Source: Anaerolineales bacterium (GTDB lineage Bacteria; Chloroflexota; Anaerolineae; Aggregatilineales; UBA2796). From it: a stretch of DNA of 64,000 bases. The position numbers were made by a program, and so were the translations under genes. The stretch covers positions 1,302,001 through 1,366,000 of the forward strand of contig JABTTZ010000001.1 of assembly GCA_015075625.1 (NCBI GenBank), read 5' to 3'. Positions 1 through 8,243 of the stretch are shown here, in pieces; positions within the stretch are counted from its first letter, which is position 1, and each line of letters begins with the position of its first letter. Under the pieces are notes generated by a model. That model did no database searches. It saw only the letters and a list, made by a program, of their open reading frames with translations, and had not been told where the DNA came from.

Positions 1-1304
1 CCTTTTTCGATGAATACCATGTGATCGACCTGATCATGAGCAATGGGCGGGCGGCGGGAGTCGTCGCCGTGCGCATGTCCGATAGCGAGATTCACCTGTT
101 CCATGGCAAAGCGGTGGTGTTTGCCACAGGCGGGTGGGGCAAGGCATGGGAAGTGACCAGCAACGCTCACAGCCTGACCGGAGATGGTTCGGCAGTCTGC
201 TATCGGCGCGGCATCCCGATGGAGGACATGGAATTTTACCAATTCCACCCCACCGGACTCTACCCCACCGGATTTTTGATCACAGAAGGCGTGCGCGGCG
301 AGGGCGGCATTTTGTTAAATGGGCGCGGCGAACGCTTTATGGAGCGCTACGCCCCGAAGATCAAAGACCTTGCCGGGCGCGATGTCGTCTCCCGTGCCAT
401 TTACCTTGAACTGCGCGAGGGGCGGGGCATCAAAGGGAAGCGCTACCTCCATTTGGATATGACGCCCGAAACCGTCCGCCGTTACAAAGCGGAGGCGGGC
501 GAAAAAGCCGATCACTATGACGCCCATTATATTGAGAGCAAACTTGCCGAAACCTGCGATCAGGCGCGGACGTACTGCGGAATCGACCCCCTTCACGAGC
601 CGCTGCCCATCCAGCCCACCGCCCACTATGCGATGGGGGGCATCCCAACGAACAACAACGCCCAAGTGATTATGGACGCCAAAAATACGGTGATCCCGGG
701 TTTGTATGCGGCGGGCGAGTGTGCCTGCGTGAGCGTTCACGGGGCAAACCGCTTGGGGACGAACTCCCTCGTTGACCTTGTGGTGTTTGGTCGGCGTGCC
801 GGACAAGACGCCTTGCTTTATTGCAAGGGAACGGATTTTGCCCCGCTGCCCGCCGACGCCGGAAAAGAAGCGGAAGCAGATGTGAAGCGGTTTTTCACGG
901 CAAAGGGTAAAACACGCCCCGATGTGATCCGCAAGCAGATGCAATCTGCCATGCAAGATTACGTGGGCGTCTTTCGCAACGAGCAAGGGATGCAGACTGC
1001 CGTTGACAAGCTGCGCGAGTTGAAGGAAGAGTTCAAGAAAAACCTCTTTGTGGAGGACGCCGGAACAACCTTCAACACCGATGTGTTGGAGGCGTGGGAG
1101 TTGGGCTGCCTATTGGATATTTCCGAGGCGACAGCGATTGCGGCGCTCCAACGTAAAGAGAGCCGAGGCGGTCACGCCCGCGAGGATTATCCCAAGCGTG
1201 ACGATGTGAACTGGTTGAAACACACCTTTGTCTGGGCAGATGGGCGAACGGACTTCAAGCCCGTTGTGATCACCGAATATGAGCCGAAAGAGCGCGTGTA
1301 CTAA
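1..1304 (+). CDS. sdhA: Succinate dehydrogenase/fumarate reductase flavoprotein subunit, 5' end outside window
   Basis: Catalytic FAD subunit of complex II, oxidising succinate to fumarate on the cytoplasmic face and passing electrons to SdhB. The frame is open from base 3, upstream of the first possible start (GTG at 21), so the gene is cut by the window edge. The N-terminal FAD-binding part and the histidine that carries covalent FAD are missing. What remains has the family's active-site signatures: HPTGLYPTG, GRDVVSRA (catalytic Arg region), QPTAHYAMGG (substrate His) and HGANRLGTNSL (substrate Arg and FAD contact). sdhB follows after 18 bp. No membrane-anchor gene follows sdhB, so SdhC/D is expected upstream. 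Identification is firm. Confidence 0.94.
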   Translation, partial: FFDEYHVIDLIMSNGRAAGVVAVRMSDSEIHLFHGKAVVFATGGWGKAWEVTSNAHSLTGDGSAVCYRRGIPMEDMEFYQFHPTGLYPTGFLITEGVRGEGGILLNGRGERFMERYAPKIKDLAGRDVVSRAIYLELREGRGIKGKRYLHLDMTPETVRRYKAEAGEKADHYDAHYIESKLAETCDQARTYCGIDPLHEPLPIQPTAHYAMGGIPTNNNAQVIMDAKNTVIPGLYAAGECACVSVHGANRLGTNSLVDLVVFGRRAGQDALLYCKGTDFAPLPADAGKEAEADVKRFFTAKGKTRPDVIRKQMQSAMQDYVGVFRNEQGMQTAVDKLRELKEEFKKNLFVEDAGTTFNTDVLEAWELGCLLDISEATAIAALQRKESRGGHAREDYPKRDDVNWLKHTFVWADGRTDFKPVVITEYEPKERVY

Positions 1305-1322
1305 ACGTAGGAGACAACGATT

Positions 1323-2051
<729 letters not shown>

Positions 2052-2074
2052 CCGCGTTCAGTGTGTCGCTCACT

Positions 2075-2115
2075 GCGCCCCCTCAGCCGGTTATGGAGAA
2101 GGGGCGTATTTTTTT
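2075..2115 (+). terminator. Intrinsic terminator of the sdh operon
   Basis: An inverted pair GCGCCCC ... GGGGCG spans about 30 bases and is followed directly by TATTTTTTT. It lies 24 bases after the sdhB stop codon, where an intrinsic terminator would be expected. Confidence 0.7.
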
Positions 2116-2176
2116 GCCAGATTGGGCTTGCCCCCAGCCTACTTTTTTGGTGTGGCGATGTGAGGCGTGCTGTAAA

Positions 2177-2593
2177 TTAGGCTGGTTCGAGTTCGCGCTC
2201 AGCGTGGGCGAGGGCGTCGGCTTGGGTGTTGATGAAAGCGAGGATGTCTGTGCCGATCCCATCGTCCGGGTGAGCGATGAGCGCTGCATCGAGAATGGCA
2301 ACAGCCACCGCATGGGCGGAATCTGTGCCGAGAATGGCGCTGTAGCCTTCTGTGCCATCAGCAAGCAGCAGACAGACTTCCGTCACCAAGACTTCGCCAA
2401 TGTGTGGCAGAGTTGTCAGCACGGTGCGGTTGCTGATAATATCCGGCTCGCCCAGACGCGGGATGAGCGCCTCTGCATGAGCAATGACAGCCTCTGGCGG
2501 GGCAGCCGCCAAAATACTAAGGCATTCACTGTGATCGAGAGCGTCCATGATCATCGGTGAATCGCTGCGTACTCCCTGTGAATCCTGCGTCAT
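2177..2593 (-). CDS. PhnG-like protein (C-P lyase subunit family), orphan and short at the C-terminus
   Basis: 138 residues resembling PhnG, a small subunit of the carbon-phosphorus lyase core complex. The core stretch GEVLVTEVCLLLADGTEGYS, followed by a LG..SAHA.A.AILDAAL pattern, matches the PhnG family signature (GE.xVTxxxVxLxDGxxGYxxVLGRD..HA...ALxDAL). The usual C-terminal segment with a T-R-V-x-F motif is absent: the protein stops after a Glu-rich helix. No phnH, phnI, phnJ or other phn gene is visible in the window, so a role in phosphonate breakdown is unsupported by context. A 160-bp dispersed repeat lies just upstream of the start. It could be a divergent family member with another job or a decaying relic. 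The family call is by eye. Confidence 0.55.
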   Translation of the reverse strand: MTQDSQGVRSDSPMIMDALDHSECLSILAAAPPEAVIAHAEALIPRLGEPDIISNRTVLTTLPHIGEVLVTEVCLLLADGTEGYSAILGTDSAHAVAVAILDAALIAHPDDGIGTDILAFINTQADALAHAERELEPA

Positions 2594-2610
2594 AACACAC
2601 CCCCAAACTC

Positions 2611-2774
2611 TACAGTATTTTTCAAGGAGATTGACCCCTTAATGGTTGACAGCCCCACGTATCACGATATAATTACCAATGGGTTAGGCAGTGGTGATCA
2701 CGGGGTAAACGAACGACGCCCGCCCTTCTTGTAAGAAGGCTGGTTGCAGACCAACCAGTGAGGGTACTACAATA
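2611..2774 (+). repeat. Three-copy MITE-like intergenic repeat, copy 1
   Basis: 164-bp unit beginning TACAGTATTTTTCAAGG and ending GTACTACAATA. It is about 90% identical by eye to copies at 9884-10043 (opposite strand) and 44453-44617. Inside are two adjacent hairpins: CCTTCTT-GT-AAGAAGG, then CTGGTTG-CAGAC-CAACCAG. The stems are identical in all three copies, while one loop base of the second hairpin differs in each. No open frame. It sits between the 5' end of the PhnG-like gene and the 3' end of the GT4 gene. Confidence 0.9.
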
Positions 2775-2880
2775 GACAAGACACCCCACGATACCCACTA
2801 CCTACGATGATAAAGACCTTTGACGAAAGTTGCAATCTACGATTTTGACAAAAGGGGAGCGTGTTCGAGGGACTGCCTTT

Positions 2881-2926
2881 TCATCCCAACGGGGTGATCT
2901 TCCTAGCGCGTGAGCTTCAGCCCCGC
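2881..2926 (-). repeat. REP-like palindromic repeat, family B copy 1
   Basis: On the minus strand this reads GGGGCTGAAGCTCACGCGCT followed by AGGAAGATCACCCCGTTGGG. It is a near copy of the unit at 18920-18967. It overlaps the last codons and stop of the downstream GT4 gene, so it may act in 3'-end formation. Outside this unit and the 164-bp repeat, the 2594-2916 gap shows nothing I can name. Confidence 0.6.
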
Positions 2927-4107
2927 CCCACCCGCTGCATCAACTCCTCAAGCATGGCGCTGATCGTCGCCGCATAGCGCGTGACACTCAGGTTTTGGAC
3001 GGCGTGCGCCCGCCCCGCCGCGCCCATCCGCTGCCGCAGCGCCGGATCGCGCAGAAGGGTGATCACGCGCTCTGCCAATGCCACCCCATCCGCCGGAGGG
3101 ACAAGGTAGCCCGTCTCCCCATCACGGATGGTTTCGGAGGGTCCGCCCACCTCTGTGCTGACGATGGGACGCCCCATCGCCATAGACTCCACCGCCACCA
3201 TGAGCAGCGACTCGAAGTGCGAACTACAAACCATGACATCCGCCGCCGCGATCACATCTCGCACATCGGGGTAAAAACCGAGGTAGGTCAGCCGCTGGCG
3301 CAGAATGGGATCGTCGTTTGCCCGTTGAAGAATATCCGCCTTATACGCCTCATCTTTCGGCACTTTGAACGACCCTACGTTATCCCCAGAAGCGACAAAA
3401 TGAGCGTCGGGGACTTCCGCCGCAACGCGCCGCACGACATCCTGAAATACCTCATGCCCTTTCACCGCCTGAAAGCGTGCTGCCATTGCGACCAACGGCG
3501 TTTCGGGGCTGATTCCCAACTGCGCCCGAACGCGCCCGCCATCAACCCCCGCCGCGTTTGGAGCGAATGTATCAACATCGACGCCGGGAATATGAACGGC
3601 GATGCGCTCTGGAATGATCTTCGGTGGGCTGCCGAGGAGTCGTGACTTCACATTGGCGGTGATTGCCGTCATGCCCGCCACGTGGCGTTCAAAGAATGCT
3701 CGCTGCCAGCGGCGCAGCGGAAACCACCACCCCATAATCGTCCAGAGGACAGGGATAGCGAGGGACTCGGCGGCGGGGACAATGAAGGGCAGGGCGTGAT
3801 AATCGCTGATTACGGCGTCGATGTGCTGCTCTCGGAGGTAATGGCGGAGTTTTTGGGTGATCGGAAAGCGCCCCCAAAGGGCTGGCACAAAGAAGGTACT
3901 TGCCCCCCGAAAAGGAATTGCCACCGTCTGAACGCCAAGCGCTGCCGCCTTTTCGGGAAATTTTCCGCGTTGGGGGGTGATCAGGAATTGGCGGTAGGTG
4001 TCCCGATCCAGCGCCCCCATCAGATTCAGGAGGAGCGTTTCGCCGCCGCCGATCCCGCTGTAGATCGTGATGTAAAGCAGATTACGCGGGGTAGGGGATA
4101 ACCTCAT
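2917..4107 (-). CDS. Glycosyltransferase family 4 protein
   Basis: 396-residue retaining GT-B glycosyltransferase, expected to move a sugar from a nucleotide-sugar onto a lipid- or polymer-linked acceptor at the inner membrane face. The N-terminal glycine-rich acceptor loop is present (YSGIGGGETLLLNLMGAL). The C-terminal donor domain has the E-x7-E signature in SSHFESLLMVAVESMAMGRP followed by PIVSTEVGGPSETI. It is translationally coupled to the DUF3267 gene upstream by an ATGA overlap at 4104-4107. Donor and acceptor cannot be read from sequence. Confidence 0.85.
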   Translation of the reverse strand: MRLSPTPRNLLYITIYSGIGGGETLLLNLMGALDRDTYRQFLITPQRGKFPEKAAALGVQTVAIPFRGASTFFVPALWGRFPITQKLRHYLREQHIDAVISDYHALPFIVPAAESLAIPVLWTIMGWWFPLRRWQRAFFERHVAGMTAITANVKSRLLGSPPKIIPERIAVHIPGVDVDTFAPNAAGVDGGRVRAQLGISPETPLVAMAARFQAVKGHEVFQDVVRRVAAEVPDAHFVASGDNVGSFKVPKDEAYKADILQRANDDPILRQRLTYLGFYPDVRDVIAAADVMVCSSHFESLLMVAVESMAMGRPIVSTEVGGPSETIRDGETGYLVPPADGVALAERVITLLRDPALRQRMGAAGRAHAVQNLSVTRYAATISAMLEELMQRVGRG

Positions 4108-4733
4108 AGAGTCGTGCTGTCCTGTAGGTAAAGGTCTGCCCCTTCGCCAAAATCACGGACGAGGAGCGTTCTTGGTGAGCGGAGGCAGACCCACGTAAAC
4201 CACAGATCGCCCACCGCTCCTCCAATATTAAATGCGCCGATGAGGGCGACGAGGACTCGCGTTACGCCAGCGGTAAGCGGCAAAAGCGTCAACGTCAGCA
4301 GGGTGATGCCCACCAGCGGGAGCAGCGCGACGATAAGATAGGCATTGCGCGTCAGGTAGTGATCATCGGCAGCGGCGAAGGCAACGCCTTTTCTTGGGGC
4401 AAAGCCATAGCGTACCCGCGCCCCAAAGAGCCGAAAGCCCACCCCATGCAAAAGCTCGTGAACGACCAACATAAGGGCAAAGCCCACCAAAAAGATGCCG
4501 ACAAGGGGGAGGTTGCTGAACCCCGCAAAGGGGTCTACCGTCCCTGCCGGAAGGTAAAGGGCGTGGCGCAGCAAGACGAATCCGCCGCCTACCATGAGTA
4601 GAAACCCGCCAATATTTAGCCAGATCAGGCGGTGGCGGGATTCTAAGTCAAGGCGGCGAATACGAACATAACGAGGGGGAAGTTCGGATAACGCTGCAAA
4701 ATGAGGGAGGTGTGTCGGTTCAGGTGTAATCAT
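4104..4733 (-). CDS. DUF3267-type putative membrane zinc metalloprotease
   Basis: 209 residues with about four membrane segments. The second is followed by VVHELLHGVGFRLFG, an HExxH zinc-binding motif at the membrane interface, as in the DUF3267 family of putative site-2-protease-like zincins. Further hydrophobic segments follow (LIVALLPLVGITLLTL and LIGAFNIGGAVGDLWF); an Asp or Asn in the latter could be the third metal ligand, as in related peptidases. It is the promoter-proximal member of a pair with the GT4 gene (4-bp overlap). The substrate is unknown and protease activity is inferred only from the motif. Confidence 0.72.
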   Translation of the reverse strand: MITPEPTHLPHFAALSELPPRYVRIRRLDLESRHRLIWLNIGGFLLMVGGGFVLLRHALYLPAGTVDPFAGFSNLPLVGIFLVGFALMLVVHELLHGVGFRLFGARVRYGFAPRKGVAFAAADDHYLTRNAYLIVALLPLVGITLLTLTLLPLTAGVTRVLVALIGAFNIGGAVGDLWFTWVCLRSPRTLLVRDFGEGADLYLQDSTTL

Positions 4734-4841
4734 GATGGCGTATGCCCACCCATTATGCCAAAGATAGGCTGATTATGACAAGGAATGGATGGGCTGCCCC
4801 TATGACAAACAACGAGATAATCCAGATGGCGTGTGCGGCGC

Positions 4842-5531
4842 TCAGGCAAAGCGCCTTAACCACTCATTCAGCGCCCGCATTCCATTCACGCCGACACGAT
4901 GCCCCACCGCTTCTTCCACATAGGTGACTGCTCCCCCCACCGCGATCAATTCATCACGGTTCTTGTGCGCCAGCGTGACGGGAATCGTCTCGTCATGCGT
5001 CCCATGCACCATCAGGATGGGAAGATTGGCAAGGGGGGGATAGGGTTTGGGAATTGCGCTGGAGATGAACCCGCCTAAAGCGACGATCCCTGTTGGCGGG
5101 TAGGGGGTGACTTCGCCGCGCTCCCGTGCTGTCGCCGCTTGAAAGGCATAGGCATAGGTCATTGCCGCACCCTGACTGAACCCCAACACAAATAAGCGGC
5201 GGGGATCAACAGGGTAGTCCCGCGCAAACGCCGCGATAAAGTGGGTGAGATGCGCCACCCCTTCGGCAAAGGAAGCGGGGTGAGCGCGTCCATTCGCTGG
5301 ATCAAAGGTGTTCCACGCAAAGCCGCCGCCGGCAGGTAGGGGGGCGCGTGGGGCGGCAACCAACCACGACTCAGCGAGCGTCCGCGCAAAGACCCATGTC
5401 ACATCTTCCGTCCCCTGATAACCATGCACCATGATCAAGGTCGGCGCGGGCGTGTCGCTTTGGGGGGTGCGAACACGGTAGGTCGTCCCGTCAATCTGCG
5501 CGTGAATAGGGTTCATCGCTGCCTCTGTCAT
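4842..5531 (-). CDS. Alpha/beta hydrolase, phospholipase/carboxylesterase type
   Basis: 229-residue serine hydrolase without signal peptide. It has the oxyanion-side MVHGYQGTEDVTW, the nucleophile elbow VLGFSQGAAMTYA (GxSxG), an acid residue in MVHGTHDETIPV and a catalytic His near the end (EEAVGHRV). This order matches the YpfH/carboxylesterase family (dienelactone-hydrolase fold), which acts on small esters or lysophospholipids. Its ATG overlaps the stop of the PPOX gene (ATGA at 5528-5531), so the two are co-translated. Substrate unknown. Confidence 0.82.
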   Translation of the reverse strand: MTEAAMNPIHAQIDGTTYRVRTPQSDTPAPTLIMVHGYQGTEDVTWVFARTLAESWLVAAPRAPLPAGGGFAWNTFDPANGRAHPASFAEGVAHLTHFIAAFARDYPVDPRRLFVLGFSQGAAMTYAYAFQAATARERGEVTPYPPTGIVALGGFISSAIPKPYPPLANLPILMVHGTHDETIPVTLAHKNRDELIAVGGAVTYVEEAVGHRVGVNGMRALNEWLRRFA

Positions 5532-5932
5532 TTGCCGTTCACCTTCAGGGGGGCAATTTTGTAAGTCACGCGAACTTCACCCTCTTTAAGATCGAAGCGA
5601 TCCGTTCCTCTGTATTTTAGGGCAAGGTTGCGGATCACCTCAACTGCACCATCCTCGGTTACGTCCTCAACAACGCCGCGTACCTCCGCCCAATGATAGG
5701 CATTTTGCGGATCAATGATCAAGATAGTCACTTTTGCCTGCCGCGTCATATTGCGGTCTTTTTGCCGCCCCCGCGCCGTGTTCACAATGATATGTGTGCC
5801 GTCGTAATCAAACCAAACGGGCGTCACTTGCGGCGTGCCGTCTGCCATCGTTGTGGCAAGGGCGCAGGTGATCGCCCGCTCGCGGGAGAACAAATCTTTT
5901 ACAGGCTCTGGGATAGCTACAATGTCAGACAT
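5528..5932 (-). CDS. PPOX-class (pyridoxamine-phosphate-oxidase-fold) oxidoreductase, possibly F420-dependent
   Basis: 134-residue split beta-barrel flavin/F420-binding protein. Landmarks are ALATTMADGTPQVTPVWFDY, IIVNTARGRQKDRNM and the later VTILIIDPQNAYHWAEVRG, all typical of the small PPOX-class F420-dependent enzymes common in actinobacteria and Chloroflexota. I chose ATG 5932 over ATG 5941 because GAGGA lies at a proper distance before it and abuts the other. Its upstream flank (5933-5994) probably was once also the ridA leader, before the IS element inserted. The cofactor, F420 versus FMN, is not decidable here. Confidence 0.75.
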   Translation of the reverse strand: MSDIVAIPEPVKDLFSRERAITCALATTMADGTPQVTPVWFDYDGTHIIVNTARGRQKDRNMTRQAKVTILIIDPQNAYHWAEVRGVVEDVTEDGAVEVIRNLALKYRGTDRFDLKEGEVRVTYKIAPLKVNGK

Positions 5933-5994
5933 TAGGTACATTCCTCATTTTACTATTCAACACGCCTCATAGAATGTACTCAAGGACGGACATA

Positions 5995-6090
5995 GTGACC
6001 TACTCCGCCAGCTAAAGTCGGCGGCTTCTTGCGAAGCCCCGCGCCATAGCAGCGGCTTCTCAGGCTACGCATGACCCAATGGTCTACGTT
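5995..6090 (-). ncRNA. Predicted right-end omega (reRNA) scaffold of TnpB
   Basis: In IS200/IS605 loci the guide RNA of TnpB covers the 3' end of tnpB and the right element end, with the guide read from flanking DNA. Here the right end has the expected stem-loops: GGCTTC-(4)-GAAGCC, then CCGCC-(10)-GGCGG. The guide would start with TATGTCCGTCCTTGAG, the flank just outside. The RNA's existence is inferred from family knowledge; only the hairpins are seen. Confidence 0.4.
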
Positions 6091-7223
6091 AGCACCTGAC
6101 CGCCTGATCCAGGCGGACTTGGCAAGGCTAAGGCAAGGATATTTATCGCGGCGTTGACATCACGATCCAGTTCAAGCTGACAATGAGGGCAAGAATGCAC
6201 CCGAACAGACAAGGCTTTCGGCACCAACGCACCGCACCCGCTGCACTGCTGAGAGGTATTCCGAGGATTGACATGAACGAGTGCGCAGCCAGCATCTACC
6301 GCTTTGAAGCGCAGCAAGTCATTGAACAGCCCCAGACCAGCATCGTGAGCCGACAGGGAAAGGTGAGTATTGCGCGTCATGAACGCCAAATCAAGGTGTT
6401 CGAGGGCAATTAGACCGTAGTGACGAACCAGCCAGTCGGTTATTTTGTGCCAGAAATCCCTGCGGATGTTGGCGATATGTTCGTGCCGTTTGGCAAGGAT
6501 CATACGGCAGTCGTTGCGGTTTTGTCCGCCCTTTTGGGCGCGTGCCAAACGGCGCTGCGTTCGCCGCAGTTTGTCCAAGTTTGCCCGCAGCCAGCGCGGA
6601 TTGTCGATTTGTGTGCCATCCGAGAGCGTCAGCAAGCGCAGCAGTCCCCTATCCGCACCCACTTGGGGCAGACCGTTGGGTTCTACCAACAGGGGGTCGG
6701 GGACGGCAAACATCAGAAAGACATACCAACCGGTGGCTTTGCGCTTGAGAACCACATGCTTAATTTGCGCTCTATCGGGCAAAAAACGATGCAGTTTGAC
6801 CTTGATTTCCCCGACATTCTGGACATGCAGCAGGAAGCGGTCATACGGCTCATCGTAGTACAGGCTCACCCCGTCGCCATAGGTGTATTCCACGCTATCC
6901 AAGCGATTGGCACCCTTGAAGCGTGGGTAGCCTGGGGTCTCGCCCGCTTTGAGACGACGGAAAAATGCCGCGAACGCCTTATCCAAACGTCGCAGCGTTT
7001 GCTGTACGCTCGAGGCATTGGCGACAATGTTAGCCTGTTTGCGCCACTCGCGGAAGTACGCCCACTGGCTCACCGCCGTCTGCCGCTCGCCGTTGACCTC
7101 GAAAGCCGTCTTGATCTGGCTCAACGCGGCGTTGTACACCTCGCGGTGTTCTTCCAGCAGGCGGGAGAGCAAGACGCGCTCGCGAGGGCGCACGTACAAG
7201 CGGTACGCATAGGTCAGGTTCAT
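6084..7223 (-). CDS. tnpB: TnpB, RNA-guided endonuclease of an IS200/IS605-type element
   Basis: 379 residues, full length for the family. TnpB uses an omega RNA to cut DNA beside a short target-adjacent motif and helps retain the element. The RuvC catalytic triad looks intact: Asp in VGADRGLLRLLTLSDG, Glu in LIALEHLDLAF and Asp in LDRDVNAAINIL. A zinc ribbon CSGCG ... CPHC lies between the second and third. The N-terminal helical part (RLYVRPRERVLLSRLLEEHR, then YPRFKG) is typical. It starts only three bases after the tnpA remnant's stop. Because the triad is complete it may still be active although the partner transposase is broken. Confidence 0.93.
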   Translation of the reverse strand: MNLTYAYRLYVRPRERVLLSRLLEEHREVYNAALSQIKTAFEVNGERQTAVSQWAYFREWRKQANIVANASSVQQTLRRLDKAFAAFFRRLKAGETPGYPRFKGANRLDSVEYTYGDGVSLYYDEPYDRFLLHVQNVGEIKVKLHRFLPDRAQIKHVVLKRKATGWYVFLMFAVPDPLLVEPNGLPQVGADRGLLRLLTLSDGTQIDNPRWLRANLDKLRRTQRRLARAQKGGQNRNDCRMILAKRHEHIANIRRDFWHKITDWLVRHYGLIALEHLDLAFMTRNTHLSLSAHDAGLGLFNDLLRFKAVDAGCALVHVNPRNTSQQCSGCGALVPKALSVRVHSCPHCQLELDRDVNAAINILALALPSPPGSGGQVLT

Positions 7224-7226
7224 CGG

Positions 7227-7391
7227 CTACGACCTTTTCTGAGCCTCAATATACGCCTTGACCGCCTTTTCGGAAACGTGACCGATTGTGCCGATGGAGT
7301 AGCTCCGACTCCACATGCTTGGCAGCCGCGAACGCCGTTCTGGATAGTTCAGCGCATAAACTACGCCCGTACTATGGCGATATTCGACCAT
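7227..7391 (-). pseudogene. tnpA: IS200-like transposase TnpA, internally deleted remnant
   Basis: A 54-codon in-frame remnant. It joins the usual TnpA N-terminus (VEYRHSTGVVYALNY) directly to the usual C-terminus (SMWSRSYSIGTIGHVSEKAV, then KAYIEAQK). A complete Y1 transposase has about 130-150 residues, so roughly 80-90 central residues are gone, including the HUH metal-binding motif. The C-terminal helix with the presumed catalytic Tyr survives. Without HUH it cannot cleave or rejoin DNA. The start ATG at 7391 is the natural TnpA start. Confidence 0.78.
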
Positions 7392-7450
7392 AGGTACACT
7401 ATAGCGCGATATTCGACTTTTACAACGATCAGCCACACAAAGGAGGAGAA

Positions 7451-7490
7451 GCGGCTTCCTCTGTCGCCTGAAGGCGACAGTCCCCGCCGC
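7451..7490. repeat. Left-end hairpin of the IS element
   Basis: A perfect 9-bp stem CTGTCGCCT-GA-AGGCGACAG (7461-7480) is nested inside an outer GCGGC ... GCCGC pair (7451-7455, 7486-7490). Imperfect subterminal hairpins like this are what TnpA recognises in IS200/IS605 elements. It ends 10 bases before the ridA start codon. Confidence 0.65.
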
Positions 7491-7500
7491 GAAATTACCT

Positions 7501-7890
7501 ATGGCACACAACTTGATCTCCTCCGGCACAACGTGGGAGCGCGAGGTAGGTTATTCCCGCGCTGTACGTGTGGGAAACCACATTTGGGTGGCGGGGACAG
7601 TGGCGGCGGATGAGGATTCCCAACCGGTTGGGGTGGGCGATGCCTATGCCCAAGCTGCCTATATCTTCAAAAAAATAGAGCGGGCATTGGTAGAGGCAGG
7701 GGGAGCGCTCACCGATATAGTTCGGACGCGGCTGTACATCCTCCGCGAAGAAGACGCCGCTGGCGTGATGCGAGCGCATGGCGAAGTGTTTGGGGAGATT
7801 CGTCCGGCGTCCACCCTGATCCGCATCGCCGGACTGGTGAACCCTACGTATTTGGTGGAAATTGAAGTGGACGCTTTTCTAGAGGGTTAG
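7501..7890 (+). CDS. RidA family protein (YjgF/YER057c/UK114)
   Basis: 129 residues, the family's usual length. RidA proteins deaminate reactive enamine/imine intermediates from PLP enzymes, though subfamilies vary. The fold signature is visible: VAGTVAADEDSQPVGVGDA, then IFKKIERALVEAGGALTDIV, then RTRLYIL. The expected RPASTLIRIAGLVNPTYLVEIEVDA supplies the conserved Arg and Glu of the trimer-interface site. There is no ribosome-binding site next to the ATG because the IS left end lies immediately before it; a GGAGG sits about 55 bases upstream inside the element. The stop codon overlaps that of the convergent response regulator. Confidence 0.9.
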   Translation: MAHNLISSGTTWEREVGYSRAVRVGNHIWVAGTVAADEDSQPVGVGDAYAQAAYIFKKIERALVEAGGALTDIVRTRLYILREEDAAGVMRAHGEVFGEIRPASTLIRIAGLVNPTYLVEIEVDAFLEG

Positions 7891-8243
7891 CTCACCAATT
7901 CCTTGATGATATCGAGGAGTTGGGTGATCCCAATCGGCTTGACGAGGAACATATCAACGCGGTCCCCCACGCGCTCTCGCCAGCGGTCATTCGCCGTAAT
8001 AACAACGACCCTGATAGCGGCATAGCGCTCATCGGCGCGAAGGTGATCGATCACGCCAACGCCCGTCTCGGCAGGCATTTCAATATCAAGGATGATCAAG
8101 GCGGGCATCACCTTGTCCAGCATGGCGATCACGCTGGCAGTACTGGTCGCTTCAACGACGGTATAGCCTTTTTGTTCCAACGCCGCTCTGTAAAGGAACA
8201 ACAAATCTTGGTTGTCTTCGACGACGATGATTGTTGGACTCAT
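7887..8243 (-). CDS. Receiver-only response regulator
   Basis: 118-residue CheY-like receiver. It has the acidic pocket VVEDN, the phosphoacceptor Asp in LIILDIEMP, the Thr in VVVITAND and the Lys in FLVKPIG, so it should be phosphorylatable. No output domain follows, and no histidine kinase is adjacent (the nearest is at 14467). Such proteins act by binding partners or as phosphorelay intermediates. I chose ATG 8243: the longer open frame upstream lacks family similarity. Confidence 0.9.
   Translation of the reverse strand: MSPTIIVVEDNQDLLFLYRAALEQKGYTVVEATSTASVIAMLDKVMPALIILDIEMPAETGVGVIDHLRADERYAAIRVVVITANDRWRERVGDRVDMFLVKPIGITQLLDIIKELVS

Larger units (their letters stand above)
5995..7497 (-). 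mobile_element. IS200/IS605-family element with intact tnpB and deleted tnpA
   Basis: Reading on the minus strand: left-end hairpin (7451-7490), a 54-codon tnpA remnant, tnpB, then a right end with two hairpins (6005-6024 and 6022-6037) finishing GGAGTAGGTCAC at about 5995. Such elements transpose through single-stranded hairpin ends and make no target duplication, so both borders are estimates to within several bases. With tnpA deleted the copy should be immobile unless complemented in trans. It separates ridA from its presumed native leader. Confidence 0.8.

Noticed and set aside
2063-2560. 165-codon plus-strand open frame opposite the PhnG-like gene
   Set aside because: The opposite strand has family-like motifs; this frame begins in the sdhB terminator and shows no motif or ribosome-binding site.
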